Positions 51,123 to 59,566 of a stretch of 64,000 bases of DNA are shown here, one piece after another. Where the stretch lies: assembly GCF_014199535.1 (NCBI RefSeq), contig NZ_JACHNV010000002.1, positions 310,001 to 374,000 of the forward strand. Reading direction: 5' to 3'. Numbering within the stretch: position 1 is the first letter of the stretch; each line of letters opens with the position of its first letter. This DNA comes from Hymenobacter latericoloratus. Its GTDB lineage: Bacteria > Bacteroidota > Bacteroidia > Cytophagales > Hymenobacteraceae. The notes under the pieces were generated by a model. That model made no database searches. It was not told the origin of the DNA and saw only the letters and a list, made by a program, of their open reading frames with translations. The translations under genes and the position numbers were made by a program.

Positions 51123-52769
51123 CTACTTCCCGGCCTGCTGATCCAGCAGCAGGTAGCGCGCCCGGTGCTGCTCCGGCTCCGCTTTCGTCGTGACATCAAT
51201 GCGCAGCAGCTGCGAGGCCTGGCCGGGGGTAGTAGCCGGCCAAGGGGGCAGGCCTTGGCCGTTGGGGTTGCCGGTTTTGATGAAGTTGGCGAAGTAGCTC
51301 TGCATCGTTTCGGACACCTTATAATCGTCGGGCGTCCAGGCAAACACCTTGTTGCCGGGCAGGTTGCCCAGGGCATACTCAATTTCGGCTGAGTGTACCG
51401 CACCCTTGGCGGGCGGGGCTGGGGCGGCGGCCGGGGCCTGCTTCACTACGCCGCCGGCCAGGCCGGTGGTAGCATTGCCCATTTCGGGTACCATGGCGGG
51501 GCGAGGCCGGGCGTAGAGGTACCGGTACACCGGTTGGCCACCCGTCTGGGCGTGGGCATCGGCCCATTTCCAGGTGCTATAGCTGATAAACCGGTCGCCG
51601 GCCAAATCGGTGGCAGCCTGCTCGGCCTGCTCGGGGGTAGCGGCGGGGTAGTGTTGCAGGACGTCGGCGGCGCGCTCCCCGTAGAGCTTCTGCACGGCCT
51701 GGCGGAAGGTTTCGGGGGTAGGCGGTTGGGGCCCGAGCAGGGCCTGGTAGCCCATTTCCTGCGAGTTCCAGCCTACCAGCAGCGGCACGCGGGCCTGCTG
51801 TCCGGCCGCGAAAATGGCGGTAGGCTTCTGGGGGAAGAAGTAGCCATCGAGGGTAGGGGCGAAGCGGGGCGTACCGGGCTGGCCGGCCGCTTCCAGCAAC
51901 TGCTGCGCCGGCAAGGCCCGCAGCGCGGCCAACGAAGTGGCCCCCAGGCTGGTGGCAAACGCTACGCCCGCCTGCTCGCCTTCCGGGAGCGGAACGGGCC
52001 CGAAGCCGGTGTTCAGCATCGAGCCACTTTCGCCAATGGCGCGGGCAAACAGGCTTTTCGAGAGCGGGGAAGCCATTTGGGCACTCACCGACATGGAGCC
52101 CGCCGATTCGCCGGCAATGGTTATTTTCTGCGGGTCGCCGCCGAAAGCGGCAATGTTCTGCCGCACCCAGCGCAGGGCGGCCGTCTGGTCCTGGAAGCCG
52201 TAGTTGCCCGAGGCCTTGTTCGGCGACTCCTGCGTCAGCTCGGGGTGGGCCAGAAACCCGAACACCCCCAGGCGGTAGTTTACCGTGACGGCCACGATGC
52301 CGCGGCGGGCCATGCTCTCGCCATCGTAGCGCGGCTCCGAGCCGTCGCCGGCAATAAAGCCGCCCCCATAGAAATACACCAGTACCGGCAGCTTCTCCCG
52401 ACTGGATTTGGCCGGCGTCCAGACGTTGAGGTACAGGCAGTCCTCGCTCACGCCATTGGAGCGGAAATTCATGTCGCCGAATACTGGTAGCTGCATGGCG
52501 CGCGGCCCGAATTGCGTGGCCGGGCGCACTCCGGTCCAGTTTTGCACGGGCTGCGGCGCTTTCCAGCGCAACTCCCCCAAGGGTGGCGCGGCAAACGGCA
52601 CGCCCTTAAAGGTGCGGATGCCCGTGGCCGTAATCAAGCCGGCCACTACCCCATTGGCCGTTTTCACCTGCGGGTTTGCTTTTGTGGCTGTCACAACGGT
52701 AGGGGTTTGGGCCACGGCCGGGGGTAGGGCGGACACCGCCAGAAGGGAAAGTAGCAGCAGAATTTTCAT
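51123..52769 (-). CDS. Secreted type B carboxylesterase/lipase
   Basis: 548 residues. Signal peptide MKILLLLSLLAVSALPPAVA then QTPTVV. Catalytic Ser in ITIAGESAGSMSVSAQM (GxSxG), oxyanion hole YFYGGGFIAGDGS, EDCLYLNVWTP (the type B signature 2), and likely acid Glu in VGWNSQEMGY and His in GAVHSAEIEYALG. It hydrolyses ester bonds of unknown substrates in the periplasm or outside. ATG 52767-52769 places the signal peptide at the N-terminus. Confidence 0.92.
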   Translation of the reverse strand: MKILLLLSLLAVSALPPAVAQTPTVVTATKANPQVKTANGVVAGLITATGIRTFKGVPFAAPPLGELRWKAPQPVQNWTGVRPATQFGPRAMQLPVFGDMNFRSNGVSEDCLYLNVWTPAKSSREKLPVLVYFYGGGFIAGDGSEPRYDGESMARRGIVAVTVNYRLGVFGFLAHPELTQESPNKASGNYGFQDQTAALRWVRQNIAAFGGDPQKITIAGESAGSMSVSAQMASPLSKSLFARAIGESGSMLNTGFGPVPLPEGEQAGVAFATSLGATSLAALRALPAQQLLEAAGQPGTPRFAPTLDGYFFPQKPTAIFAAGQQARVPLLVGWNSQEMGYQALLGPQPPTPETFRQAVQKLYGERAADVLQHYPAATPEQAEQAATDLAGDRFISYSTWKWADAHAQTGGQPVYRYLYARPRPAMVPEMGNATTGLAGGVVKQAPAAAPAPPAKGAVHSAEIEYALGNLPGNKVFAWTPDDYKVSETMQSYFANFIKTGNPNGQGLPPWPATTPGQASQLLRIDVTTKAEPEQHRARYLLLDQQAGK

Positions 52770-53012
52770 AGAACAGGCAGGCAAGAGTGGCAGCAATAAC
52801 GGGCAAGCCGCCCGCAGGATGCTCAATAGTACTGAACCCCCGGCAAAATCCGGCAGCTACCGCGGGCCTTCCAGAGTTTCGTAGGGGGTAGCAGCTTCCA
52901 TAAGCTGTAGGATTCTAGGGCTCATGCTCCGGCTTTATTTGATGCGCAGACTGACAGGTTCAGTTTTGGCTTTCCGGAAGGAATAGAACCGCGTAGCGGC
53001 CGGCGCAGTAGC

Positions 53013-53951
53013 CTAATCCTGCACCGGCTCCAGCGGCGCGGCTCCGGCAGCCGGTATGGGCTGGCGGGGCTTACGGCTCACCAGAAACACGCCGGCAAAA
53101 ATCAGGAGGGCCTGCAGGGCTTTAGCGGGCGTAAGCACATCCTTGCCCAGGGCTACGGCAATCAGCACGGCCAGGGCGGGCTGCAGGTAAATGTACGCGC
53201 CCAGCAGGGAGGGCGAAGCATATTTCAGGGCCCAGTTGTTGAGCAGGTAGGCCAGAATGGTCAGGCAGATGACCATGTAGGCAATAGCCACCCAAATACC
53301 CGTTGGGAAACTGCTGTAGTCGGCGGCTTGTACCTGCTGCCAGCCGGCGGGCACGGCCAGCACGGCGCCCACCAGAAAAATGCGGGCCAGCACCGTAAAC
53401 GGGTGGTAGGTGCGCATGAGGGGCATCACCAGCACCAGGTACACCCCAAAAGCCGTGGCATTGAGCAAAATGAACACGTTGCCCAGCAGCCCATCCTGCC
53501 CGCCCGCCGCCACCGGCCCCCGACTCAGAATAATACTGGCTGCCCCCGCGCCCGCCAACCCAATGCCCAGCAGGCGCGGCAGCGTCAGCCGCTCGCCCAG
53601 GAGCACGGCCGAGGCCAGCACCGTGACTACCGGGGCAATGGTTTGAATAAGCGAGGCGTTGATGGGCGAGGTCAGGTTCAGGCCCGAGAAGAACAGCAGC
53701 TGGTTGAGCCCAATACCCAGCACCCCGCAGGCCACGGCCCGCAACTGATCGGCGCGGCCCCGGATGCGGTCCTGGGGCGCTACCAAGCGGCTGAGGGCGC
53801 CGAAGAACACGGTGGCGCCCACCACGCGCAGCAGCACCAGCCCGAAGGGGCCCATGTAGCGCGGCATCACATCCTTGGAAATGCTGTAGTTGGCGGCGTA
53901 AATCAGGGCCACCACCAGCAGGGCCGCGTGTACTTTCAACGAGTTCTTCAT
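53013..53951 (-). CDS. EamA/DMT-family transporter
   Basis: 312 residues, about ten membrane helices in two EamA repeats: ALLVVALIYAANYSISKDVM then GLNLTSPINASLIQTIAPVV in the first, and LNNWALKYASPSLLGAYIYL in the second. Such proteins export metabolites or amino acids. ATG 53949-53951 is chosen over the upstream Arg/Cys-rich extension. A -7-like TACCTTCG ends 7 nt before the ATG, implying an almost leaderless transcript. Tail residues are Pro/Ala-rich and cytoplasmic. Confidence 0.9.
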   Translation of the reverse strand: MKNSLKVHAALLVVALIYAANYSISKDVMPRYMGPFGLVLLRVVGATVFFGALSRLVAPQDRIRGRADQLRAVACGVLGIGLNQLLFFSGLNLTSPINASLIQTIAPVVTVLASAVLLGERLTLPRLLGIGLAGAGAASIILSRGPVAAGGQDGLLGNVFILLNATAFGVYLVLVMPLMRTYHPFTVLARIFLVGAVLAVPAGWQQVQAADYSSFPTGIWVAIAYMVICLTILAYLLNNWALKYASPSLLGAYIYLQPALAVLIAVALGKDVLTPAKALQALLIFAGVFLVSRKPRQPIPAAGAAPLEPVQD

Positions 53952-53958
53952 CCGGCCA

Positions 53959-53966
53959 CGAAGGTA
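53959..53966 (-). promoter_or_regulatory. -7-like box TACCTTCG of the EamA gene, abutting its start
   Basis: CGAAGGTA on the plus strand; 7 nt before the ATG at 53951. Confidence 0.5.
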
Positions 53967-54012
53967 GCAGCCCGCCGCGCCCCCGCAGCGCAAAACCGCG
54001 GAATGTCGTAGT

Positions 54013-54020
54013 TACCTTTG
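54013..54020 (+). promoter_or_regulatory. -7 box TACCTTTG of rarA
   Basis: Perfect element; the leader to the rarA ATG is about 85 nt. Divergent from the EamA promoter, 46 bp away. Confidence 0.55.
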
Positions 54021-54108
54021 CTACCGGCCGCCCGCACCCGCCGGCCGCCGGGGCGCAGCTGATTTCCCAGCCCCGCCCCGTGCCCTATTCACCTGCGCTT
54101 CCTTTCCT

Positions 54109-55443
54109 ATGGCCACCGGCTCCCTGTTCGATTCTGACCCTACCCCCTCCGCCCAGCCTAACCTGCCCCGGCCCGGTGCCCCGCTGGCGGAGCGCATGCG
54201 CCCGCGCACCCTGCAGGAGTATGCCGGGCAGCAGCACCTTATCGGGCCCGAGGGCGTGCTGCGGCGCTACCTCAATGCTGGCCGCCTGCCCTCTCTCATT
54301 CTCTGGGGCCCGCCGGGGGTAGGCAAAACCACCCTGGCTAACCTGCTGGCCCAGGAGCTGGGGCTGCCCTTCGCGGCGCTGTCGGCTATTAATGCGGGCG
54401 TGAAGGATGTGCGCGAAGTCATTGAGCGGGCCCGCAAGCAGCGCGGCACCGTGCTGTTTATTGATGAAATTCACCGTTTCAGCAAGTCGCAGCAGGATGC
54501 GCTGCTGGGGGCCGTGGAGCAGGGCGTCGTCACGCTCATCGGGGCTACTACTGAGAACCCCTCGTTTGAAGTTATTCCGGCCGTACTGAGCCGGGCCCAG
54601 GTGTACGTGCTTGAACCCTTGGGCAGGGACGTGCTGACCAGTCTCGTGGACAAAGCCCTGGCCGAAGACGAGGTTCTGAAGCAGCGGAAGGTGCGCGTGC
54701 AGGAATACAACGCCCTGCTTACCATTTCCGGCGGCGACGCGCGCAAGTTGCTGAACCTGCTGGAAATAGTAGTAGAAGCCAGCCGCCCTACCCCCGAAAC
54801 CGGCGCAATCGTCATCACCGATGAAGCTGTGCAGCAGCTGGCCCAGCAGCACCTCGCCCGCTACGATAAGGGCGGCGAAATGCACTACGATGTCATTTCG
54901 GCCTTTATTAAAAGCATCCGCGGCTCCGACCCCAACGCCGCGCTTTACTACCTGGCTGTGATGCTCGAAGGCGGCGAAGACGTGAAGTTTATTGCCCGCC
55001 GCCTGCTTATTCTGGCCTCGGAAGATGTGGGCCTGGCCAACCCCAACGCCCTGATGCTGGCCCAAAGCTGCTTCCAGGCCGTGACGGTTATCGGCATGCC
55101 GGAGTCGGATATTATTCTGGGCCAGACGGTGGTGTACCTGGCTACTTCGCCCAAAAGCAACGCCAGCTACAAGGCCATCCGGGAAGCCCGGGCCCTGGTG
55201 CGCCAGCAGGGTGTGCAGCCCGTGCCCATTGCCCTGCGCAACGCGCCTACCAAGCTCATGGAGGAGCTCGGCTACGGCAACCAGTATATGTACTCTCACG
55301 ACTACGAGGGCAATTTTGCTTACCAGGAGTTTCTGCCCGAAGCCCTCAGCGGCCGCGTGTTCTACCACCCCGGCCAGAACCCCGCCGAAGCCAAAGCCCA
55401 GGAGCGCCTCCGCCAATTATGGGGCGAGAAATATGGGTATTGA
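54109..55443 (+). CDS. rarA: Replication-associated recombination protein A (RarA/MgsA AAA+ ATPase)
   Basis: 444 residues. Walker [16 protein letters not shown] (about 66-80), Walker [17 protein letters not shown], sensor 1 [14 protein letters not shown] and arginine-finger region [11 protein letters not shown], then the C-terminal tetramerisation part with [20 protein letters not shown]. RarA acts at stalled replication forks with SSB. The N-terminal [10 protein letters not shown] is a typical extension resembling a beta-clamp/SSB-binding tail. No operon partner; a family C repeat follows. Confidence 0.96.
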   Translation: MATGSLFDSDPTPSAQPNLPRPGAPLAERMRPRTLQEYAGQQHLIGPEGVLRRYLNAGRLPSLILWGPPGVGKTTLANLLAQELGLPFAALSAINAGVKDVREVIERARKQRGTVLFIDEIHRFSKSQQDALLGAVEQGVVTLIGATTENPSFEVIPAVLSRAQVYVLEPLGRDVLTSLVDKALAEDEVLKQRKVRVQEYNALLTISGGDARKLLNLLEIVVEASRPTPETGAIVITDEAVQQLAQQHLARYDKGGEMHYDVISAFIKSIRGSDPNAALYYLAVMLEGGEDVKFIARRLLILASEDVGLANPNALMLAQSCFQAVTVIGMPESDIILGQTVVYLATSPKSNASYKAIREARALVRQQGVQPVPIALRNAPTKLMEELGYGNQYMYSHDYEGNFAYQEFLPEALSGRVFYHPGQNPAEAKAQERLRQLWGEKYGY

Positions 55444-55488
55444 GGTAGGGTAGGAGGGTAAGAGGGTAAGAAGTGAAGTGGTAAGCGT

Positions 55489-55650
55489 GTGTCATTGCGA
55501 GGAGGCACGACGAAGCAATCCGTCCGGGAAAATGTGCTACCCCCAAAGATGTGACAAGCCCTTTCAGCACAGGCGGAAGGGCTTGTCGCATTATCAGGTT
55601 TATCACTTGGAGAGAAAGGATTGCTTCGTCGTGCCTCCTCGCAATGACAC
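55489..55650. repeat. GTCATTGCGAGG-type inverted repeat (family C) with nested hairpin
   Basis: Outer arms 55489-55521 and 55618-55650 are perfectly complementary over 33 bp (GTGTCATTGCGAGGAGGCAC...). Nested hairpin ACAAGCCCTT/AAGGGCTTGT at 55554-55586. Same layout as 27047-27202. Confidence 0.92.
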
Positions 55651-55752
55651 AAGCCCACTACTTTCTACCCCTCCTCACACCCTAATCCGCGCCCGTTCCC
55701 GCCCCAAAACCGCCCGTTGGTTGAATAGCCGGAACGGGGGAGGAAAAGCCGA

Positions 55753-55760
55753 TACTTTTG
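55753..55760 (+). promoter_or_regulatory. -7 box TACTTTTG of sppA
   Basis: Perfect TAnnTTTG, 39 nt upstream of the sppA ATG. Confidence 0.55.
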
Positions 55761-55799
55761 TTTCAAGACCGATCTGACTATCCAATTTTCTGACTCACG

Positions 55800-57569
55800 A
55801 TGAGACAATTTTTTAAGTACGTGCTGGCGACGCTCACCGGCCTCGTGCTCTTTGCCCTGGTAGGGGTAGTGCTGCTGGTGGCCCTGATTGCCGCCGCGGC
55901 TTCTTCCGATAAGGAAGTGACCGTAGCCAGCAACTCGGTGCTGGAACTCAAGCTTGATAAACCCATTGGGGAGCGGGAAGAACCGCAGTCGATTGGACTG
56001 ATGCTGGGTGGCGGTAGTCGGGGTAGCATCGGCCTCGATGAGCTAAAGGCGGCCATTCGCCGGGCTAAAGCCGACGGCGACATCAAGGGCATCTTCCTGA
56101 ACCTGGAGCTGGTACAGGGCGGCATGGCCTCCATGGAGGAAATCCGCCACGAGCTGCTGGACTTCAAGAAGACGGGCAAGTTTGTGGTGAGCTACACTGA
56201 TGCCCAGTCGGAGAAAAGCTACTACCTCGCTTCCGTGGCCGATAAGATCTACCTGAACCCCCAGGGCACGCTGGAGTTCAACGGCCTCAGCTCCGAGACG
56301 ATGTATTACAAAAACCTGTTCGATAAGCTGGGCGTGCAGGCCCAGATTTTCCGGGTAGGTTCGTTCAAGAGCGCCGTAGAGCCCTACTTCCGTACCAACA
56401 TGTCGGATTCGGCCCGCCTGCAAACCTCGTCGTTCCTGAACTCCCTGAACGATGCCATGCTATCGGAGGTAGCTGCCGCCCGCAAAATCGCGCCGGCCCG
56501 TCTCAAGGTGATTTCCGACTCCATGCTGGTGCACAACGCCGACGACGCCAAGCGCCTGAACCTGGTGACGGACCTGGGCTACTACGACCAGGCTACCGAC
56601 TACATGAAGGGCAAGCTGGGGGTAGAGAAAGACGACAAACTCAGCCTCATTGAGCTGTCGGACTACAAAAAGACCGGCGACGATGACGACGAGGAAGGCA
56701 GCACCAGCGGCAACCGCATTGCCGTGGTGTACGCCGAGGGCGACATCGTGACCGGTAAAGGCGGCAACGAAAGCATCGGGAGCACCCGCTTTGCCGAGGC
56801 CATTCGCAAAGCCCGCTTGGATAAGAAAGTGAAAGCCGTAGTGCTGCGCATCAACTCGCCCGGCGGCTCGTCGCTGGCTTCCGATATTATTTACCGCGAG
56901 GTGATGCTGACCAAGAAAGTGAAGCCCGTTATTGCCAGCATGTCGGACGTGGCGGCTTCGGGCGGCTACTTCATTGCCATGGGCTGCGACACGATTGTGG
57001 CCCACCCGACCACCATCACCGGTTCTATTGGGGTGTTTGGGGTACTGCCGAACATTGAGCCCTTCCTGCGCGACAAGATTGGCGTGACGACGGACCGCGT
57101 GACCACCGGCAAGTTCTCCGACTTCCCCACCATCACCCGCGCCCTCACCCCCTTCGAGCAAAGCCAGTTCCAGGCCGAAATCAACCGCATCTACGCCGAC
57201 TTCACCACCAAAGCTGCCCAGGGCCGCCGCATGCCGGTGGAGCGCCTGCGCCGTCTGGCCTCGGGCCGGGTGTGGTCGGGCACGGAAGCCAAAGCTCGCG
57301 GCCTCGTGGACGTGCTGGGCTCGTTTGATGATGCCCTACGCATTGCCGCCCGCCGCGCCAACCTGAAGGAGGGCGACTACCGCATCCAGAAGCTGCCACG
57401 CCAGAAGTCCTTCGCCGAGAACCTGTTCAGCTCCTTCTCCGAGGAAGCCAAGCTGCGCATGGTACGCGAGGAAATGGGCCCCATGTACCCCATGTACCAG
57501 CAGTACAAAAAGCTCTCGGAAATGAAAGGCGCCCAAATGCGCATGCCCTTCGAGGTGAACGTGCAGTAA
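55800..57569 (+). CDS. sppA: Signal peptide peptidase SppA (67K type)
   Basis: 589-residue membrane-anchored serine protease of family S49 with two tandem domains. N-terminal helix (VLATLTGLVLFALVGVVLLV, about 8-27). The catalytic dyad is Lys190 in VGSFKSAVEPY (first domain) and Ser387 in DVAASGGYFIAMG (second domain), as in E. coli SppA. LRINSPGGSSLAS forms the oxyanion segment. It degrades signal peptides left in the membrane. A short acidic insert (DDDDEEG) separates the domains. Own promoter at 55753; a family A repeat follows. Confidence 0.96.
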   Translation: MRQFFKYVLATLTGLVLFALVGVVLLVALIAAAASSDKEVTVASNSVLELKLDKPIGEREEPQSIGLMLGGGSRGSIGLDELKAAIRRAKADGDIKGIFLNLELVQGGMASMEEIRHELLDFKKTGKFVVSYTDAQSEKSYYLASVADKIYLNPQGTLEFNGLSSETMYYKNLFDKLGVQAQIFRVGSFKSAVEPYFRTNMSDSARLQTSSFLNSLNDAMLSEVAAARKIAPARLKVISDSMLVHNADDAKRLNLVTDLGYYDQATDYMKGKLGVEKDDKLSLIELSDYKKTGDDDDEEGSTSGNRIAVVYAEGDIVTGKGGNESIGSTRFAEAIRKARLDKKVKAVVLRINSPGGSSLASDIIYREVMLTKKVKPVIASMSDVAASGGYFIAMGCDTIVAHPTTITGSIGVFGVLPNIEPFLRDKIGVTTDRVTTGKFSDFPTITRALTPFEQSQFQAEINRIYADFTTKAAQGRRMPVERLRRLASGRVWSGTEAKARGLVDVLGSFDDALRIAARRANLKEGDYRIQKLPRQKSFAENLFSSFSEEAKLRMVREEMGPMYPMYQQYKKLSEMKGAQMRMPFEVNVQ

Positions 57570-57606
57570 ACAGTTGCTGGTAAGTAGTAGCTAATCGGCT
57601 ACTCCA

Positions 57607-57709
57607 CTGTCATCCTGAGCCCAAGCAAAGGACCTTATCACGCCAACACGAGCCGTAATAACGACTTGTTCTGGCGCGGTAAGGTCCTTCGTCGTACTCA
57701 GGATGACAG
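57607..57709. repeat. GTCATCCTGAGC-type inverted repeat (family A)
   Basis: CTGTCATCCTGAG...AAAGGACCTTATC at the left is mirrored by GGTAAGGTCCTTCG...CTCAGGATGACAG. Between sppA and the nucleoside phosphorylase gene. Confidence 0.9.
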
Positions 57710-57777
57710 ACTTTTTACAAACCTTGCGGTTAAGACATCCTGACAACGGGCAACTGATAACTGACAACTCCTTCCCC

Positions 57778-58596
57778 ATGCACGAACTCCACGAAGCCGC
57801 CGCCTACCTCCGCCAGACGCTCCAAACCTTTCAGCCCGAAGCCGGCATTATCCTTGGTACGGGCCTGGGGGCTTTGGCCAGGGAAGTGGAGGTAGCCCAC
57901 CGCTTCAGCTACGCCGATATTCCGCATTTTCCGGTTTCCACGGTGGAAAGCCACGCCGGCGAGCTGCTGGCCGGTACGCTGGCCGGCAAGCGGGTGCTGG
58001 TGATGCGCGGCCGCTTCCACTACTACGAGGGCTATACCATGGAGCAGGTAGTGTTTCCGGTGCGCGTGATGAAGCTGCTCGGGATTCAGCGCCTGTTCGT
58101 GAGCAACGCCAGCGGCGGCCTCAACCCCGACTACGACTACTCCGACCTGATGCTGCTGGAGGACCACATCAACCTGCAGCCCACCAACCCGCTTATCGGC
58201 AAAAACCTCGATGAGCTGGGCCCCCGCTTCCCCGACATGATGGAGCCCTATGACCTAGGTTTGCTGCAGCTGGCCGAAGAAGCCGCTCAGGAGTTGGGCC
58301 TGGGCCAGTATTTGCGCCGGGGGGTGTACGCCTCCCTACCCGGCCCCATGCTCGAAACCCCCGCCGAGTACCGCTACCTGCGCACCATCGGGGCCGATGC
58401 CGTGGGCATGAGCACCGTGCCCGAAGTTATTGCCGCCGTGCACATGAGCTTGCCCGTGCTGGCCGTGTCCGTTATCACGGACCTGTGCGCCCCCGGCAAG
58501 CTCAAGAAGGTGGACATTGCCGACATCCTGCGCACCGCCGCCGTGGCCGAGCCCCGCCTCACGGCCCTGCTGCGCCGGGTGCTGGAAAAGCTGTAA
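57778..58596 (+). CDS. Purine nucleoside phosphorylase (trimeric PNP type)
   Basis: 272 residues. Phosphate-binding IILGTGLGALA (about 24-34), GRFHYYEGYTM, base/ribose-site NASGGLNPDYDYSDLMLL, MLETPAEYRYLRTIGADAVG and MSTVPEVIAAVHM, and VSVITDLC at the base-binding loop. It cleaves (deoxy)inosine and guanosine to base and ribose-1-phosphate in purine salvage. ATG 57778 is chosen as the family N-terminus (HELHEAAAYLRQ) follows. Terminated by a bidirectional hairpin shared with the DUF4249 gene. Confidence 0.94.
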   Translation: MHELHEAAAYLRQTLQTFQPEAGIILGTGLGALAREVEVAHRFSYADIPHFPVSTVESHAGELLAGTLAGKRVLVMRGRFHYYEGYTMEQVVFPVRVMKLLGIQRLFVSNASGGLNPDYDYSDLMLLEDHINLQPTNPLIGKNLDELGPRFPDMMEPYDLGLLQLAEEAAQELGLGQYLRRGVYASLPGPMLETPAEYRYLRTIGADAVGMSTVPEVIAAVHMSLPVLAVSVITDLCAPGKLKKVDIADILRTAAVAEPRLTALLRRVLEKL

Positions 58597-58614
58597 GAGA
58601 CGACCCGATGAAAC

Positions 58615-58652
58615 AAAAAAGGCCCTTCATGATCAGTGGAAGGGCCTTTTTT
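58615..58652. terminator. Bidirectional terminator (pnp / DUF4249)
   Basis: Stem AAAAAAGGCCCTTC/GAAGGGCCTTTTTT with a 10-nt loop; A and T runs give a U-tract in both directions. Confidence 0.9.
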
Positions 58653-58684
58653 TAATACGGCCAATAGGTAGGCCGCATGCTCGT

Positions 58685-59524
58685 CTATTTCAAAATCACC
58701 TGCCGCCGCTGGTAGCTCAGCACTGTAAATATCCCGATGCCGCCTTCCACGGTGCTTTTAATGGCCGAAGGCTGGGCGAAGGGGTTGCCGTTGGCGCCAC
58801 GCGCATCTTCTACCGATTGCAGAAACTGAAAATAAGGCCGGTCGAGGTGGTAGAGCGTGACAATGACGGTATCCTGGGGGTTGAACTCGTAGGAGGTGCC
58901 CAGGGTAATGGCCTGCCCGTTGTTGAGCCGGTCCTCAATGGTGTATTCTACCTCGGGGTCGTCGTTGAGGCGGCTTTTGTGCACTTGCAGGCGGTAGTAG
59001 TCGAGGGTAGCGGCCGGGTCCTGGAATTTGGTAAGCACGTAGGCCTGGCGCTGCTCAGCGGGCTTGTCGTTGAATTTCCACTCCACCGCATCAATCGGCA
59101 CGGTGGCCGGCACGGTGGCCGTGCCGGTCAGCCGGCGGCCGCGGGTGTCGTAGGCTTCCAGCCGGAACACGTCGCCGGGGCGGGCCGTGAGGCGGGTAGT
59201 GCCGCTGTGGGTGTAGGCCTTGCCGGAGCTCTGGTTGATGTTGGGGGCGTAGCGCAGCGTATCGCGGCGGCCGTTGGGCAGAGTCAGCACCACCTTTACA
59301 TCCGTGGGCACCTGGGGGGTAGGCGCGGCCAGGTACGGCACCGATTCCGAGATGGTGACGCGCGGCACACGGCCGTTTTCCAGGTAGGCCTCTACCACCA
59401 GCTGCGGGGGGTAGGCGGGCAGCTCCACATCGATGTCCTTCTGCAGGTCGCAGTTGCTGAGCAGCAGGCCGGCTACCAGGCTACCCATTGGCATGGCCCT
59501 GTGCAGCGGAGCGGCTAGTTTCAT
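58685..59524 (-). CDS. DUF4249 family lipoprotein, partner of the TonB receptor
   Basis: 279 residues. The N-terminus includes MGSLVAGLLLSNCDLQKDID, a lipobox (LSNC), so it should be lipidated. Landmarks of DUF4249: LPAYPPQLVVEAYLENGRVP, VTISESVPYLA, and long beta-strand pairs. ATG 59522-59524 is the likely start; a Met ten residues later is possible. It starts 42 bp after the TonB-receptor stop on the same strand. Such pairs are frequent in Bacteroidota and the DUF4249 protein probably assists uptake or sensing at the outer membrane; the ligand is unknown. Confidence 0.88.
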   Translation of the reverse strand: MKLAAPLHRAMPMGSLVAGLLLSNCDLQKDIDVELPAYPPQLVVEAYLENGRVPRVTISESVPYLAAPTPQVPTDVKVVLTLPNGRRDTLRYAPNINQSSGKAYTHSGTTRLTARPGDVFRLEAYDTRGRRLTGTATVPATVPIDAVEWKFNDKPAEQRQAYVLTKFQDPAATLDYYRLQVHKSRLNDDPEVEYTIEDRLNNGQAITLGTSYEFNPQDTVIVTLYHLDRPYFQFLQSVEDARGANGNPFAQPSAIKSTVEGGIGIFTVLSYQRRQVILK

Positions 59525-59566
59525 CCTCAAAATCCGCGAAATCTGAGTAATTCGCATCATCCGCGC

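Larger units (their letters stand above)
55444..55799. other. Intergenic region between rarA and sppA with a family C repeat
   Basis: 356 bp without a gene. Most is the inverted repeat at 55489-55650; the sppA promoter lies at its right end. Confidence 0.6.
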
